Source of the DNA: VGWB01 sp964480945
Lineage (GTDB): Bacteria; Bacteroidota; Ignavibacteria; UBA10030
Assembly: GCA_964480945.1 (NCBI GenBank)
Contig: CAYZRX010000003.1
Location: 1-64,000, forward strand
DNA length: 64,000 nt
Direction: 5' to 3'
Shown in pieces: positions 1-11,114 of this stretch. The notes beneath the pieces were generated by a model. It was not told the origin of the DNA, did no database searches, and was given only the letters and a program-made list of their open reading frames with translations. The position numbers were made by a program, and so were the translations under genes. The stretch's first letter is position 1; every line of letters begins with the position of its first letter.

Positions 1-1
1 C

Positions 2-73
2 GTCAAGGTCGAAAAGCCGACCGATCTTCAGAAAGCCATCTACGAATCGTGGCTGGGGACGAAGTGGGAGTAG
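2..73 (+). CDS. 3' end of an unidentified gene (partial)
   Basis: Only the last 23 codons are inside the window. They read VKVEKPTDLQKAIYESWLGT followed by KWE and a TAG stop. The run is open from the window edge and is followed 29 bp later by a perfect palindrome that looks like a terminator, which supports a real gene end. The tail is too short to assign a family. Confidence 0.55.
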   Translation, partial: VKVEKPTDLQKAIYESWLGTKWE

Positions 74-391
74 AGTTCGAAGGAAAAGGCAATCATTACT
101 GACTCATTCGGGCCCGAATGAGGGTCGACGCCCGATACCGGTCCTGAAGAAGACTGTACGCATTAAACATCGACAGAGGACCGGGAACGAGGCATCCAAC
201 CGACCCTCGAAAGAGATCAGCGGGGCGACGTCGGATGAAGAAGCCCACTTGACTTCCAGCAGAGTTTTTCGTTGCATGAGCAGCCCGGCGCCTCTGTCAT
301 CGCCGCAGCGTTCAACACGTGCACACGCCGCACGTCTACGTTCTCTCAATGTCCTGAACATCATCCTCAATCCATTGCCTGGAGTAGAGCG
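74..391. other. intergenic region upstream of the M1 peptidase
   Basis: Apart from the palindrome at 103-122 I see no gene here. The reading frame of the next gene stays open back to a non-canonical upstream start at 272, but the added residues look non-coding (rich in Arg, Thr and Pro, with no domain). The ATG at 392 has its own ribosome binding site. Confidence 0.5.
103..122 (+). terminator. 20-bp perfect palindrome, probable terminator
   Basis: CTCATTCGGGCCCGAATGAG is a perfect 20-nt palindrome that can fold as an 8-bp stem with a GGCC loop, just after the partial gene ending at 73. There is no clear T-run after it, so termination is likely but not certain. Confidence 0.5.
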
Positions 392-2536
392 ATGAAAAAG
401 ATCGTCGTCACGCTTCTTGAGTACGGATTCATCCTGGTTGCCGCGGTCCTCATCCTTGCTTTCGTCGGTCTCCCCCCTTCCAAGTCAGATTTCATCCAGC
501 AGACCTTTACGCGGACCATCCCAAAGTTTGCGCAGGGGACGGAACCATGGGATAAGGATTTGAAACTCCCGACACAGAGCGACCGCATCGTCCATTACAC
601 CATGGACGTCAAGCTCGACACCGCGACCAACATCATCAGCGGGTGGGAAATCCTCGAGTGGAGAAACACTACCGGCCACGCCCAGCAGGAATTCCCCTTC
701 CACCTCTATCACAACGCCTGGAAGAATAACCGCAGCACGTTCGTCAAGGAGGCCGGGGGGCGCTTCAGGCCTGGGATGCGGGAGGAAGACTATGGATACA
801 CCAACGTGAAGAGTATCAAGGTGCTCGAGGCCAGGGGCGAGATGGATATCACGAACACGTTCCAGTACATCCAGCCGGACGACGGAAATGTGGACGACCA
901 GACCGTTTTCCAGATCCGCTCCGCGAGGCCCGTTCCAAACGGACAATCGATAAAATTCAGAATAGAATTTGAGACAAAGCAGCCGCTGCCGATCGCTCGG
1001 ACGGGTGCCATCCGCAATTACCACTTCGTCGGCCAGTGGTTTCCAAAGATCGGCGTCTGGTGGCGGGGGGCGTGGAATTGCCATCAGTTCCATGTGAATA
1101 CGGAGTATTTTGCCGACTACGGCGTCTACGATGTGAAGATTACGGTCCCTACCCACTACATCGTCGGTGCCAGCGGCGGAATTGCGAAGCACATCGAGAA
1201 CAATCCGGACAACACCACCACCTACAATTTCTACCAGGAGGATATCCACGACTTTGCGTGGGTGACGTCGCCGGATCTGGTGCCGACGGTCCGGAAGTTC
1301 GTTCACGACAAGATGGATCCTGACGAGCGGTCCGATCGACATCACCCGCTGAAGGAGGTCACCGTCATCCTCCTGACACAGCCCCACCATGAGAACATGA
1401 TCGATCGCTATTTCGATGCGACCTTCAAGGCGCTTCGCTACTACGGCGAATGGTACGGCGAATATCCGTACGATGCGATCACCGTCGTGGACCCGGCCAA
1501 CGGCAGTCGGTCCGGAGGCATGGAGTATCCGACGCTCTTCACCGGTGGAGGGAACATGTACACCCCCAAGGAACAGTCGTCGCCGGAAGGGGTGACCGTT
1601 CACGAATGCGGGCACCAATGGTGGTACGCGCTGGTGGGCAGTAACGAGTTCGAAGAGGCATGGCTCGACGAGGGCTTCAACACCTACTCGACCGACCGCG
1701 TGATCAATACGGGGTGGAAGCCCTTCAAGGCCGTGCGCTACTTCTTCGGTGGGCCGGGCGCGGGAACCTATGTCGGAATTCCCTACGTGTTTGACGAAGT
1801 CGATCAAGGACGACTGGGCCCCGGCGACAACTACTTGCGGCAGATGGGCAAGAACGACGTCATGGCGCGCAAAGCATGGGAATACAACCAGACTTACGGC
1901 CTCAACTCGTACACCAAACCTGCGTTGTCACTGGTAATGCTCGAGCGGTACCTGGGCGAAGAGATGATGTATCGCGTGATGCGGACCTATCACTTCCATT
2001 ACCGCTTCAAGCACCCGACGACCCAGGATTTCATCAATACGGTCAACGAGGTGACGGGAAAAAATATGAACTGGTTCTTCGAGAACACCTGGTTCAGTTC
2101 CAACCTGTTCGACTACAGCATCGACCGCATCGTGAACCTGAGGGTTCCCAAGCCGGAGGGGGTGTTCAACGAAAACGGGAAGCCGATGGACAGCACCGAG
2201 GTGGGGACCGACACCAAAGAGTACCAGTGCGACGTAATTGTGAAACGAGAAGGGGAGGCGATTGCCCCGGTCGACGTGCTCGTCGTGTTCAAGAACGGGG
2301 AGGAGAAACACGAGCAGTGGGACGGGCAGTACCGCTGGAAGAAATTCACGTACCAATCCGACTCCCCCGTGAGCTATGCCATCGTCGATCCGGATATGAA
2401 GCTCGCGTTGGACATCAATTACAATAACAACAGCGAGGTAATACGCAACGGCAACTTTCGGTCGCTCACCGCGCGGAAGTACGCTTCGAAATGGATGTTC
2501 TGGCTCCAAAACCTTTTTGAGTTTGTAAGCTTCTAA
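392..2536 (+). CDS. M1 family membrane-anchored metallopeptidase
   Basis: This is a predicted zinc aminopeptidase-type enzyme of 714 aa. The start at 392 is chosen because GGAG lies 7 bp upstream and the protein then opens with a classic membrane anchor (MKKIVVTLLEYGF, hydrophobic to about residue 28). The zinc site is complete: HECGH at residues 404-408 and Glu427 in WLDEGF, giving HEXXH-X18-E. A GGMEYPTLF stretch about 35 residues upstream matches the GxMEN substrate-binding loop of M1 enzymes. The catalytic domain probably faces the periplasm. The next gene starts 82 bp downstream on the same strand, so the two may be co-transcribed. Family membership is clear; substrate is unknown. Confidence 0.9.
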   Translation: MKKIVVTLLEYGFILVAAVLILAFVGLPPSKSDFIQQTFTRTIPKFAQGTEPWDKDLKLPTQSDRIVHYTMDVKLDTATNIISGWEILEWRNTTGHAQQEFPFHLYHNAWKNNRSTFVKEAGGRFRPGMREEDYGYTNVKSIKVLEARGEMDITNTFQYIQPDDGNVDDQTVFQIRSARPVPNGQSIKFRIEFETKQPLPIARTGAIRNYHFVGQWFPKIGVWWRGAWNCHQFHVNTEYFADYGVYDVKITVPTHYIVGASGGIAKHIENNPDNTTTYNFYQEDIHDFAWVTSPDLVPTVRKFVHDKMDPDERSDRHHPLKEVTVILLTQPHHENMIDRYFDATFKALRYYGEWYGEYPYDAITVVDPANGSRSGGMEYPTLFTGGGNMYTPKEQSSPEGVTVHECGHQWWYALVGSNEFEEAWLDEGFNTYSTDRVINTGWKPFKAVRYFFGGPGAGTYVGIPYVFDEVDQGRLGPGDNYLRQMGKNDVMARKAWEYNQTYGLNSYTKPALSLVMLERYLGEEMMYRVMRTYHFHYRFKHPTTQDFINTVNEVTGKNMNWFFENTWFSSNLFDYSIDRIVNLRVPKPEGVFNENGKPMDSTEVGTDTKEYQCDVIVKREGEAIAPVDVLVVFKNGEEKHEQWDGQYRWKKFTYQSDSPVSYAIVDPDMKLALDINYNNNSEVIRNGNFRSLTARKYASKWMFWLQNLFEFVSF

Positions 2537-2618
2537 TCTGCCGCCGGGTCGAGCATTCAATCGGACTCGACGCCGCATCAGTCCGCTTGAGGCCCGGGCT
2601 CTTGACAAGGAGATTGCC

Positions 2619-3665
2619 ATGAAGATCATTTCTACATTGAAGCAAGGGCTTGCACAGACGTCGCATACCAAACGGATGATTCTGTTTGCCTGGTTTGTCA
2701 ACGTCCTCTTTGCGTTGGTGCTTGCCCTGCCGCTCCTGCGCACCCTCGACAACTACGTCCGCGGCACAGTCATGGAGGAGAAGCTCCTGCAACGGATGGA
2801 CCCTGCCTGGTCGGGGACGTTCCGCTATGATTTCGAGAAGAACGAGCTGACGCGCTTCGTCGACTATACCATCTTTGGCTACGCACCGTTCGTCAGCCAC
2901 CTGGAGACGTACCTCGACGGTACGTTCGTCAAGAGCACCGGCAGTTTCTTCTCCAATCTTATTTTCCGTTTTGAAGTCACTCCCGGCTACAACTCGATCC
3001 TTGTCTTCCTCGGTTTGCTGTACGTGTGCATGGCCAATTTCCTGGCCGGAGGGTTCATCGGTATCTATTCGAAGGAGTATCGGTCCTCATTCTCAGAATT
3101 CATGATGGAGGGGGGTAAGTACTTCGGGCGGTTTTTCAGGCTGGCACTCCTTGCGCTGGTCTTCTACTACCTTTTTTTCACCCTCCTTGTCGATTGGATT
3201 GACGCCGGCATTCCCGCCTGGACTCAGAGTTCGGCCTCCGAGCAAACGCCCTACCTGTATTACATGATCAAGGGTATCGTTGCCCTTTTCCTGCTCTCTG
3301 TTTTCACGATGATCTTCGATTACGCGCGCATTCGGATCGTTCTGGACGACCGAACCAGCGCACTGCTTGCGTCGGTCGCGGGCGGACGCTTCGCGCTCCG
3401 CAATTTCCTGAATACATACGGCCTTTATTTCGTTCTGGCTCTCCTGGGCGTCGTGCTCATAGCAATCTACGCACTCCTGGAAAGTCTTCTTCCACAGGAC
3501 TCCTACTGGCCCCTCGTCGCCGTGTTTCTCCTTCAACAGCTGTATATGATCGCTCGATTCTGGCTGAAGGCCAATTTTTACGCGTCTCAGACCGCGCTCT
3601 ACCGCGACCTCGCCGCGCAAGAACATAAAGCCGCGCTGGCGGCGGCGCCGTCGCTCGTTTCCTGA
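2619..3665 (+). CDS. multi-pass membrane protein of unknown function
   Basis: The 348-residue protein has about six hydrophobic segments (near residues 20-42, 125-148, 170-198, 215-238, 265-290 and 295-315). A soluble loop of roughly 80 residues follows the first one. I recognise no catalytic motif or named family. The ATG at 2619 is preceded by AAGGAG about 6 bp upstream. It follows the M1 peptidase on the same strand, so the two may share a transcript. A transporter-like or sensing role is possible, but nothing in the sequence decides this. Confidence 0.8.
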   Translation: MKIISTLKQGLAQTSHTKRMILFAWFVNVLFALVLALPLLRTLDNYVRGTVMEEKLLQRMDPAWSGTFRYDFEKNELTRFVDYTIFGYAPFVSHLETYLDGTFVKSTGSFFSNLIFRFEVTPGYNSILVFLGLLYVCMANFLAGGFIGIYSKEYRSSFSEFMMEGGKYFGRFFRLALLALVFYYLFFTLLVDWIDAGIPAWTQSSASEQTPYLYYMIKGIVALFLLSVFTMIFDYARIRIVLDDRTSALLASVAGGRFALRNFLNTYGLYFVLALLGVVLIAIYALLESLLPQDSYWPLVAVFLLQQLYMIARFWLKANFYASQTALYRDLAAQEHKAALAAAPSLVS

Positions 3666-3889
3666 CGCAAGGCCGTGAGGAGGGGAGCGTGTGATGTGAG
3701 CAGAAGTGAGAGAGCGGTTCTTCGGCCGAGTGCTTCCCTAGTTTTTTTTACACCTTCCGACTCGTGGGCCGGCAGAGAGGTACCCTCTGCCGCGTCCTAG
3801 GAGGAGCGAGTAGTAGCCGTGCGATGAGCTGTTTCAGACGCCATGGTTGAATGTCCACAGAACGTAATCACACCTCGGAGGATCGTTCG

Positions 3890-6800
3890 ATGACGATGAT
3901 CAACAGTATCCGCAGATGCGCTCCCATTGTCGCGCTCCTGACAGCTGTGGCAGCCCTCGCTCTTCCCGCCGCCGCCCAGCCTTCTCGATCAAGCATGAAG
4001 TACGACACGACACTCTACAACAAGATGCAGTGGCGTGAAATCGGACCGTTCCGCGGCGGCCGATCCGTTGCCGCTGCCGGCCACAGAGACCAGCTGTACA
4101 CCTATTACTTCGGCGCTACGGGGGGTGGCATTTGGAAAACCGAGAATGGGGGGCACACGTGGACGAATGTGTCCGATGGATTTCTGAAGGTCGGCATCGT
4201 CGGCGCGCTCGCAGTGGCGGAATCGGACCCGAACGTCATCTACGCCGGCACCGGCGAATCGTGCATACGAGGCAATGCCATGCCCGGTGAGGGGATGTAC
4301 AAATCGGTCGACGCGGGGAAGACCTGGAAGTTCATCGGTCTGAAGGAGGCTCAGACGATCAGCGAGATCGCCGTCCATCCGAAGGACGCCGATCTCGTGT
4401 ACGTCGCGGCCTTCGGGCATGTGTTCGGCCCGAATCCGGAGCGCGGCGTGTACCGTTCGAAGGATGGCGGGAAGACCTGGGAGAAGATCCTCTACGTGAA
4501 CGACAAGACTGCGGCCGTCGACATTGCCCTCGATCCTTTCAATCCGCGCGTACTCTACGCCGGAATGTGGGAAGCGTGCCGCACACCGTGGAGCATGATC
4601 AGCGGCGGACCCGGTAGCAGCCTCTGGAAATCAACAGACGGCGGCGACACGTGGACGGATCTTTCCGGTAATCGTGGCATGCCGAAAGGAGTGAAAGGGA
4701 AAATCTGTGTGGCCGCTTCCGGCGCTGAGGAGGATCTCGTGTGGGCTATGGTCGAGGCTCATGAGGGGGGTCTCTTCCGGTCGGACAACGCGGGAGCAAC
4801 TTGGCGGAGAGTCAATCAGGACCAGCGTATCCGGCAGCGCGCATGGTACTACTCCCACGTGTACGCCGATCCGAAGAATCCGGAGACGGTGTACCTCCTC
4901 AACACCGGCTTTTACAAGTCGATCGACGGCGGGCGGACCCTTACCGGCGTCGGTGTACCGCACGGGGACAACCACGATCTATGGATCGACCCAACGAACC
5001 CGTTGCGGATGATCGAGGCCAACGACGGCAGCGTCAACGTTTCCTACGACGGCGGAAAGTCGTGGAGCGATCAGGACATCCCGACAGGACAGTTCTACCA
5101 TGTCCTCGTCGACGACCAGTTTCCCTATTACATTTATGGCGCACAACAGGACAATAGCACGATAGGCATCCCAAGCCGGACCACGGGATTCGGCATCAGC
5201 CGCACCGACTGGTTCGACGTCGGGGGTGGCGAGAGCGGCTACATTGCCGTCAATCCGAAGAAGCCATACATCATCTATGCGGGAAGTTACGACGGCTATC
5301 TGACGCGATACGACAAGCGGACGGATCAAACAGAGGACATCAACGCCTGGCCCGATAACCCGATGGGGGGCGGCGCGGACTCTGCCAAGTACCGTTTCCA
5401 GTGGACCTATCCCATCATCACATCCCCGCACGACCCGAATGTCCTCTACATAGCTGCGAACGTCGTGTTCAAGAGTACCGATGAAGGAAAGAGCTGGGCC
5501 ATCATCAGCCCCGACCTGACGAGGAATGACAGGAGCAAAGAAGCCTCCTCAGGTGGACCAATTACGAAGGACAATACAAGTGTGGAGTACTATTGCACGA
5601 TCTTCGCTCTTGACGAATCGCCTGTTCAGAAAGGAGTGCTCTGGGCCGGCTCGGACGACGGGTTGATCCACGTTTCGACGGACGGAGGAGCAAGCTGGAA
5701 AGATGTCACGCCGAAGGACCTCCCGGAGTGGTCGCGCATCAGCCTCATCGACCCGTCGCCGCATGACGCGGGCACGGCGTACGTGGCCGCAAAGCGGTAC
5801 GAACTCGACGATTTTCGCCCGTTTATTTACAGAACTTCAGACTTTGGAAAGACGTGGAAGAAGATTGTAAGGGGGATTCCCGATTACGAATTTGTTCACG
5901 CTGTCCGAGAGGATCCAAACCGGAAGGGATTGCTCTATGCGGGCACGGAGCGCGGCGTGTGGGTTTCCTTCGACGACGGAGAAAACTGGCAGACGCTGCA
6001 GCTCAACCTTCCCGTGGTCCCGGTGCACGACCTGATGGTGCAGCCGCGGGAGAACGATCTCGTTGCCGCCACCCACGGACGGGCGTTCTGGGTGCTCGAT
6101 GATTTGACGCCTCTTTACCAGCTCGCAGATGCGGCGAAAAGCTCCACCTATCTGTACCAACCACGCCTCACCTACCGGATGCGCGGTTTCGGCGGCTTCA
6201 CCCGGCCCGGCTCGAAGGTCGGTCAAAATCCTCCCAATGGCGCCATCGTCTACTACTACTTCAAGGACAAGCCGAAGGGGGAAGTGAAGATGGAGTTTCT
6301 CGACAAGGATGGAAGACTCGTCAAAGCGTTCAGCACCAAGCAGGAGCGCGGGGAGGGTGAACAGCAGCGCGACTCCGATGAAGAGGAATCATCCTTCCGC
6401 GGCAGGCGCGGTCGTGCGCGACTTTCCGCCGACTCCGGCATGAACCGTTTTGTGTGGGATTTGCGGTACGCTGATGCGACGACGGTGCCCGGCGCCCTTC
6501 TCTGGGGAGGCACCACGCGAGGTCCCGTCGTCGTGCCGGGCAACTACACGGTCCAGCTGATCGCGGGGAACGACACGATCCGGCAGTCCTTTGATGTGAA
6601 GCTGGATCCACGCGTTGAGACCGCGCAGGCCGAGCTGCAGGAACAGCTTGATTTCCTGCTCAAGATTCGCGATAAGCTTTCAGAGACGGATGATGCGATC
6701 AACACCATCCGCGACGTCAGGAAGCAAACCGATGACGTGTCGAAGCGGGCGCAGAACCTCCCATCGAAGTCGACAATCCAGGACGCTGTCAAAGTCCTGA

Positions 6801-7099
6801 ACCAGAAGCTCTCCGCAGTAGAGGAAGAACTGATCCAGGTGAAGATCAAGAGCAGCCAGGATGCGCTCAACTTCCCGATCAAGCTCAATAACAAGATTGC
6901 GGCTCTTGCAAGCACCGTGGGAAGCGCCGATACACGGCCAACGAGGCAGGACTACGATGTTTTTAATGAGCTCTCTGTGAAAATCAACGTTCAGCTCAAG
7001 AAGTACAAAGAGATTCTCTCTACCGATCTTCCGGCGTTCAACCGGTTCGTCCGGGAACAGGAGGTTCCGGCCGTGATCCTGAAGCCTGAGAGGAAGTAA
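3890..7099 (+). CDS. large secreted Asp-box (VPS10/BNR-like) beta-propeller protein
   Basis: A 1069-aa exported protein. The ATG at 3890 is chosen over 3851 because GGAGG sits at 3877-3881 and the product then begins with a clean signal peptide (MTMINSIRRC..., cleaved after AAAQ). Residues about 40-720 carry many Asp-box repeats of the S-x-D-x-G-x-T-W type (for example SKDGGKTWEK, STDGGDTWTD, STDGGASWKD, SFDDGENWQT), the hallmark of sortilin/VPS10 and sialidase-type propellers. The last 350 residues include a Ser/Arg/Glu-rich linker, a beta-rich segment and a helical, probably coiled-coil stretch. No sialidase FRIP motif is evident, so glycosidase naming would be premature; a secreted binding or proteolysis-related role is also possible. 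Confidence 0.85.
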   Translation: MTMINSIRRCAPIVALLTAVAALALPAAAQPSRSSMKYDTTLYNKMQWREIGPFRGGRSVAAAGHRDQLYTYYFGATGGGIWKTENGGHTWTNVSDGFLKVGIVGALAVAESDPNVIYAGTGESCIRGNAMPGEGMYKSVDAGKTWKFIGLKEAQTISEIAVHPKDADLVYVAAFGHVFGPNPERGVYRSKDGGKTWEKILYVNDKTAAVDIALDPFNPRVLYAGMWEACRTPWSMISGGPGSSLWKSTDGGDTWTDLSGNRGMPKGVKGKICVAASGAEEDLVWAMVEAHEGGLFRSDNAGATWRRVNQDQRIRQRAWYYSHVYADPKNPETVYLLNTGFYKSIDGGRTLTGVGVPHGDNHDLWIDPTNPLRMIEANDGSVNVSYDGGKSWSDQDIPTGQFYHVLVDDQFPYYIYGAQQDNSTIGIPSRTTGFGISRTDWFDVGGGESGYIAVNPKKPYIIYAGSYDGYLTRYDKRTDQTEDINAWPDNPMGGGADSAKYRFQWTYPIITSPHDPNVLYIAANVVFKSTDEGKSWAIISPDLTRNDRSKEASSGGPITKDNTSVEYYCTIFALDESPVQKGVLWAGSDDGLIHVSTDGGASWKDVTPKDLPEWSRISLIDPSPHDAGTAYVAAKRYELDDFRPFIYRTSDFGKTWKKIVRGIPDYEFVHAVREDPNRKGLLYAGTERGVWVSFDDGENWQTLQLNLPVVPVHDLMVQPRENDLVAATHGRAFWVLDDLTPLYQLADAAKSSTYLYQPRLTYRMRGFGGFTRPGSKVGQNPPNGAIVYYYFKDKPKGEVKMEFLDKDGRLVKAFSTKQERGEGEQQRDSDEEESSFRGRRGRARLSADSGMNRFVWDLRYADATTVPGALLWGGTTRGPVVVPGNYTVQLIAGNDTIRQSFDVKLDPRVETAQAELQEQLDFLLKIRDKLSETDDAINTIRDVRKQTDDVSKRAQNLPSKSTIQDAVKVLNQKLSAVEEELIQVKIKSSQDALNFPIKLNNKIAALASTVGSADTRPTRQDYDVFNELSVKINVQLKKYKEILSTDLPAFNRFVREQEVPAVILKPERK

Positions 7100-7208
7100 G
7101 GTCACGGCAGGGCCGGACCAGACTTTTGTCCTACATCACGGGCCTTTGCCACGGTGGCGGCTATCTTCGTGATTGCCTGTCGCGCCCCAAGATCAAACGA
7201 AACAGAAC

Positions 7209-10200
7209 ATGAAGAACCGATCCAAAACAAAAGCGGACCTCGCAAAAGAGTTGGCCGCTCTTCGCCGAAAGCTCAGACTCCTGGAACGCAAACACGAAAT
7301 TGCAACGGACGCTGGCGTCACGACGCTGGCTGAGGAATCGTTGAACAGGTACAAGTTTATCGCAAGCGCATCCCAGGATTTTATGACTCTCATCAACAGA
7401 GCCTACCTCTATGAAGCTGCCAACGACGCGTACTGCAGAGCCTGGGGGAAGACGGAGGCAGAGATCGTCGGCAGCAGCGTGATTGACCTCTGGGGTGAGG
7501 ACGTATTCAAGAAGAACATCAAGCTTCATCTGGATCGTTGTTTCAAAGGGGTCCAGGTTCGGTGCGAGGACTCTTTCACGNNNNNNNNNNNNNNNNNNNN
7601 NNNNNNNNNNNNNNNNNNNNNNNNNNNNNNNNNNNNNNNNNNNNNNNNNNNNNNNNNNNNNNNNNNNNNNNNNNNNNNNNGAATCCCGCGACGTCGTGAA
7701 GAAGAACTTTATGAAGCACCTCGCCGGCGAAGAGGTCCCGCCGTATGAGTATACGCTCGTCACATCAGACGGAAAGCGCATCGAGGCGATCCATACAACA
7801 AAAGTCATCGACTACGAGGGCGAGCCGACGATCCTCGGGATCGTCACGGACATTACCGACCGCCGAAGGGTCGAAACAGCCTTGCGGGAAACCAACGAGA
7901 CCCTGGAGGCTCTTATCCAGTCTTCACCTCTCGCGATCACTATGCTGGACCCCGCGGGGAAGGTACAGATCTGGAACCGAGCGGCCGAGCAGATTTTCGG
8001 CTGGAGCGCGCAGGAGGTTATCGGTCGGCCGAACCCCATCGTGCCGCCGGAAAAGCAATCGGAGTACAACGAGCTGCTCTCCCGGATACTCCAAGGTGAA
8101 TCATTAGCCGGCGTTGAGGTTCGCCGCACCCGCAAGGACGGCAGCCTCATCGACGTAAGCGTATCAACTTCCCTCCTCAAGGACGTGCACGGAGGTGCGC
8201 GCGGAATCATGGCCGTAATCGCTGACATCTCAGAGCGCAAGGCGATGGAGAAGAGGCTACAGCTGTCGGATCAAATTCTCCAAAGAGTCGGTTCGCTGGT
8301 GCTTGTTGCGAATTCTGGGGGCGAGATTATCTACACAAGCCCTTCCGTGAAGACCGTGCTTGGCTACAACCCGGAAGAACTTCTCGGCGACAACTGGTGG
8401 CGGATCAGCGGTGAAAATCAAAAGAGCGCGGCTCGGGAGCGGGATCGTGTCGCCCGAAGCGCGCGCGGAGAACTCCCGATTATCGAATCGACATATGAGA
8501 CGTTCATCCGGCACCGGGACGGCGGGATGCGATGCATCTTGTGGAAGGATTCTGCCGGACCTGAAGGCATGTTGATCGGCGTCGGTCAGGATATCACGGA
8601 GCTCAAGCACGCCGAGGATGCCTTACAGCAGAGCGAAAGACGATTCAAAGCTCTGATCGAGAAGAGCTCAGACGTCGTCCTGATTGTCGATACCTCTGGA
8701 ACAACCCGGTATCTCAGCCCCTCCGTTGAAAGAGTGTTGGGGTTCAAGGCAGAGGAGCGGCTCGGTCGCAATACGTTCGAACTGGTCCACCCCGAGGACC
8801 GTGCCCCGGTCGAGGTCACATTTAAGGATCTCGTGCGGACGAGCGGGAAGAGCATCACCATCCAAATGCGCGCCAAGCACAAGGATGGTTCGTGGAGATG
8901 GCTGGAAGCCACAGGCACAAACCACCTGTACGATCCGACCGTCGGCGGCGTGGTCATCAATTATCGCGACATCACCGAGCGGAAACGCTCCGAGGAGGAG
9001 CTGATCAGGCTTCGCAAGGCTGTTGTTTCCTCCGGGGAAGTGATCTTCATGACCGACCGGGATGGAATCTTCAGCTTCGTGAACCCTACGTTTACATCCG
9101 TCTATGGCTACACAGCCTCGGAGGTCGTCGGCAGGACTACCCCTCGCATCCTAAAGAGCGGTCTGATGCAGCAGAAACACTATGCGAACTTTTGGAAAAC
9201 AATCCTGAACAAAGACCTTGCGATAGGCGAACTCACCAACAAGACCAAGAACGGCCGTTTGCTCACGATTCACAGCTCGGTCAATCCCATCCTCGACGAC
9301 CAGGGTCAGATCGTGGGATTTCTTGCGATCCAGCGCGACGTCACAGAGCAGAAGAACGTTGAAGAGAAGATTCGCGAGCAGGCAGCACTTCTCGACATCG
9401 CGCAGGATGCAATCATCGTGCGCACCATGGACGGCCGGATCGTATACTGGAACAAGGGTGCCCAACGCTTGTACGGTTGGTCGGCCGAGGAGGCCATCGG
9501 AAAGGATGCGAATGAGCTCTTGTTCAAAGAACTTCCGCCGCGATTAAATGAGGCGAACGCGGCGGTTCTCGACCAGGGAGAGTGGTCGGGAGAATTAACC
9601 CAAATCTGCAAGAATCAGACGGAGGTGATCGTTGAAAGCCGCTGGACGTTGGTCCGCGACAGGAATGGGCTTCCGCTTTCCAAGCTGGTCGTCAACACGG
9701 ACATCACCGGCAAGAAAAAACTCGAAAAGCAATTCCTCCGCGCGCAGCGAATGGAGAGCGTTGGAACCCTTGCCGGCGGCATCGCGCACGACTTGAACAA
9801 CGTGCTGGCGCCGGTGCTGATCTCCCTTCAAATTCTTCGCAAGAAGCTTCCCAATCCGGAAGATCGGTCGATGCTTGATCGACTCGAAGCAACTGTTCAG
9901 CGGGGTGCAGATCTCGTCAAACAGGTTCTCAGCTTCAGCCGGGGAATGGAAATCGACCGCTCGCTTCTGCAGGTGCGTCACCTTATCGAAGAGAGCAAGA
10001 GGTTCGTGAAAGAAACGTTTCCTGCGGGAATCGAGATCACCACGAACACACCCCCCGACCTTTGGCCGGTCAGCGGCGACTCCACACAACTTCACCAGAT
10101 CCTGCTGAATCTGTGTGTCAACGCACGGGACGCCATGCCCAACGGCGGCACGCTCAGCATCGAGGCCAGCAACCTGATCGTGGATGAGAACTTCACTCGT

Positions 10201-10869
10201 ATCGACGTCGAGGCCAAGATGGGACCCCATATCGTCATCTCGGTCAGTGACACGGGCATCGGAATCCCGGCTGATATCCGGGACAAGATCTTCGAGCCCT
10301 TCTTCACAACAAAAGAGGTCGGGAAGGGCACGGGCCTCGGGCTATCCACCGTCTACGCAATCGTCAGAGGCCACACCGGGTTCATCCACGTGTACAGCGA
10401 GGTCGATAAGGGAACGACCGTCAAAGTGTACCTTCCTGCCATTCCATCGGAGCAGATCGAGAAACCCGTTGAGGAAGCGATCCGGAGTTATCGAGGGAAT
10501 GGTGAGCTGATTCTCCTGGTGGATGATGAAACCGCGATCTGCGAGATCGCGAGGATGACGCTCGAGAGCAACGGATACAGGGTTCTGACCTCCGGAGACG
10601 GGGCGGATGCTCTCACGCAGTACTTTTCCCACAGACCTAACATCAAGCTCGTCATTACGGACATCAGTATGCCGATCATGGATGGACCGGCACTCATTCG
10701 GGCTCTTCGCCGACTCGACCCCGCCCTGAACATCATTGCAGCAACGGGATTGGGAGATCGGATGAAAGTCGCCGAGGTTCAGAAATCAAACGTTCAGGCA
10801 TTTCTCTCCAAACCCTTCACAGCTGAAAGGCTCCTGAAAACGATCCACGAGGTGCTGACGGAGTTGTAA
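7209..10869 (+). CDS. multi-PAS hybrid sensor histidine kinase (interrupted by assembly gap)
   Basis: This is a predicted cytosolic hybrid kinase with no membrane segment. The N-terminal part (7209-7580) has a short coiled coil and the first half of a PAS domain. After the 100-N gap the frame resumes at 7681 with the second half of another PAS domain, then five more PAS/PAC units to about 9715. HisKA follows, with the phospho-acceptor His in AHDLNN (about 9785). The ATPase domain has an N box near 10110 and DTGIGIP and GKGTGLGLS near 10250-10340. A C-terminal receiver domain carries the acceptor Asp in LVITDISMP (about 10660). About seven PAS units in all suggest integration of several cytosolic signals such as redox or ligands. 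The frames on either side of the gap differ only because the N run is a placeholder. Confidence 0.88.
7581..7680. other. assembly gap (100 N)
   Basis: Exactly 100 N, the conventional placeholder for a gap of unknown size, inside the hybrid kinase gene. Domain content on either side implies more than 100 bp is missing. Confidence 0.98.
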
Positions 10870-11114
10870 GGAATCCTGAGCTGGCGCGCTCCAGGTGAGC
10901 CAAGTTGCAGCGGCTGCCAGGACGTGGTTTCCTCCCGGAGATTAGGTCTAATCAGGCTTGCCGGGGGCAACAACTCCGAAAATTTCCTCGATGAGCTACG
11001 TTGCCTTCCTCTAGCTCTTGTCACAACTCGTAATTATATTCATTCAAGAGCCCACCACTCAAAAAGAGAGCCGTCACTCGTTCCACCATCTAAACTATAA
11101 AGGGAGAAATGATG

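Noticed and set aside
485..1807. 440-codon open frame on the minus strand inside the M1 peptidase gene
   Set aside because: It lies opposite a gene with a complete zinc-peptidase motif. The translation shows no domain, and long antisense frames are common in GC-rich coding DNA.
3851..3889. Upstream ATG for the large Asp-box protein
   Set aside because: It would put 13 charged residues before the signal peptide; the ATG at 3890 has GGAGG at proper spacing.
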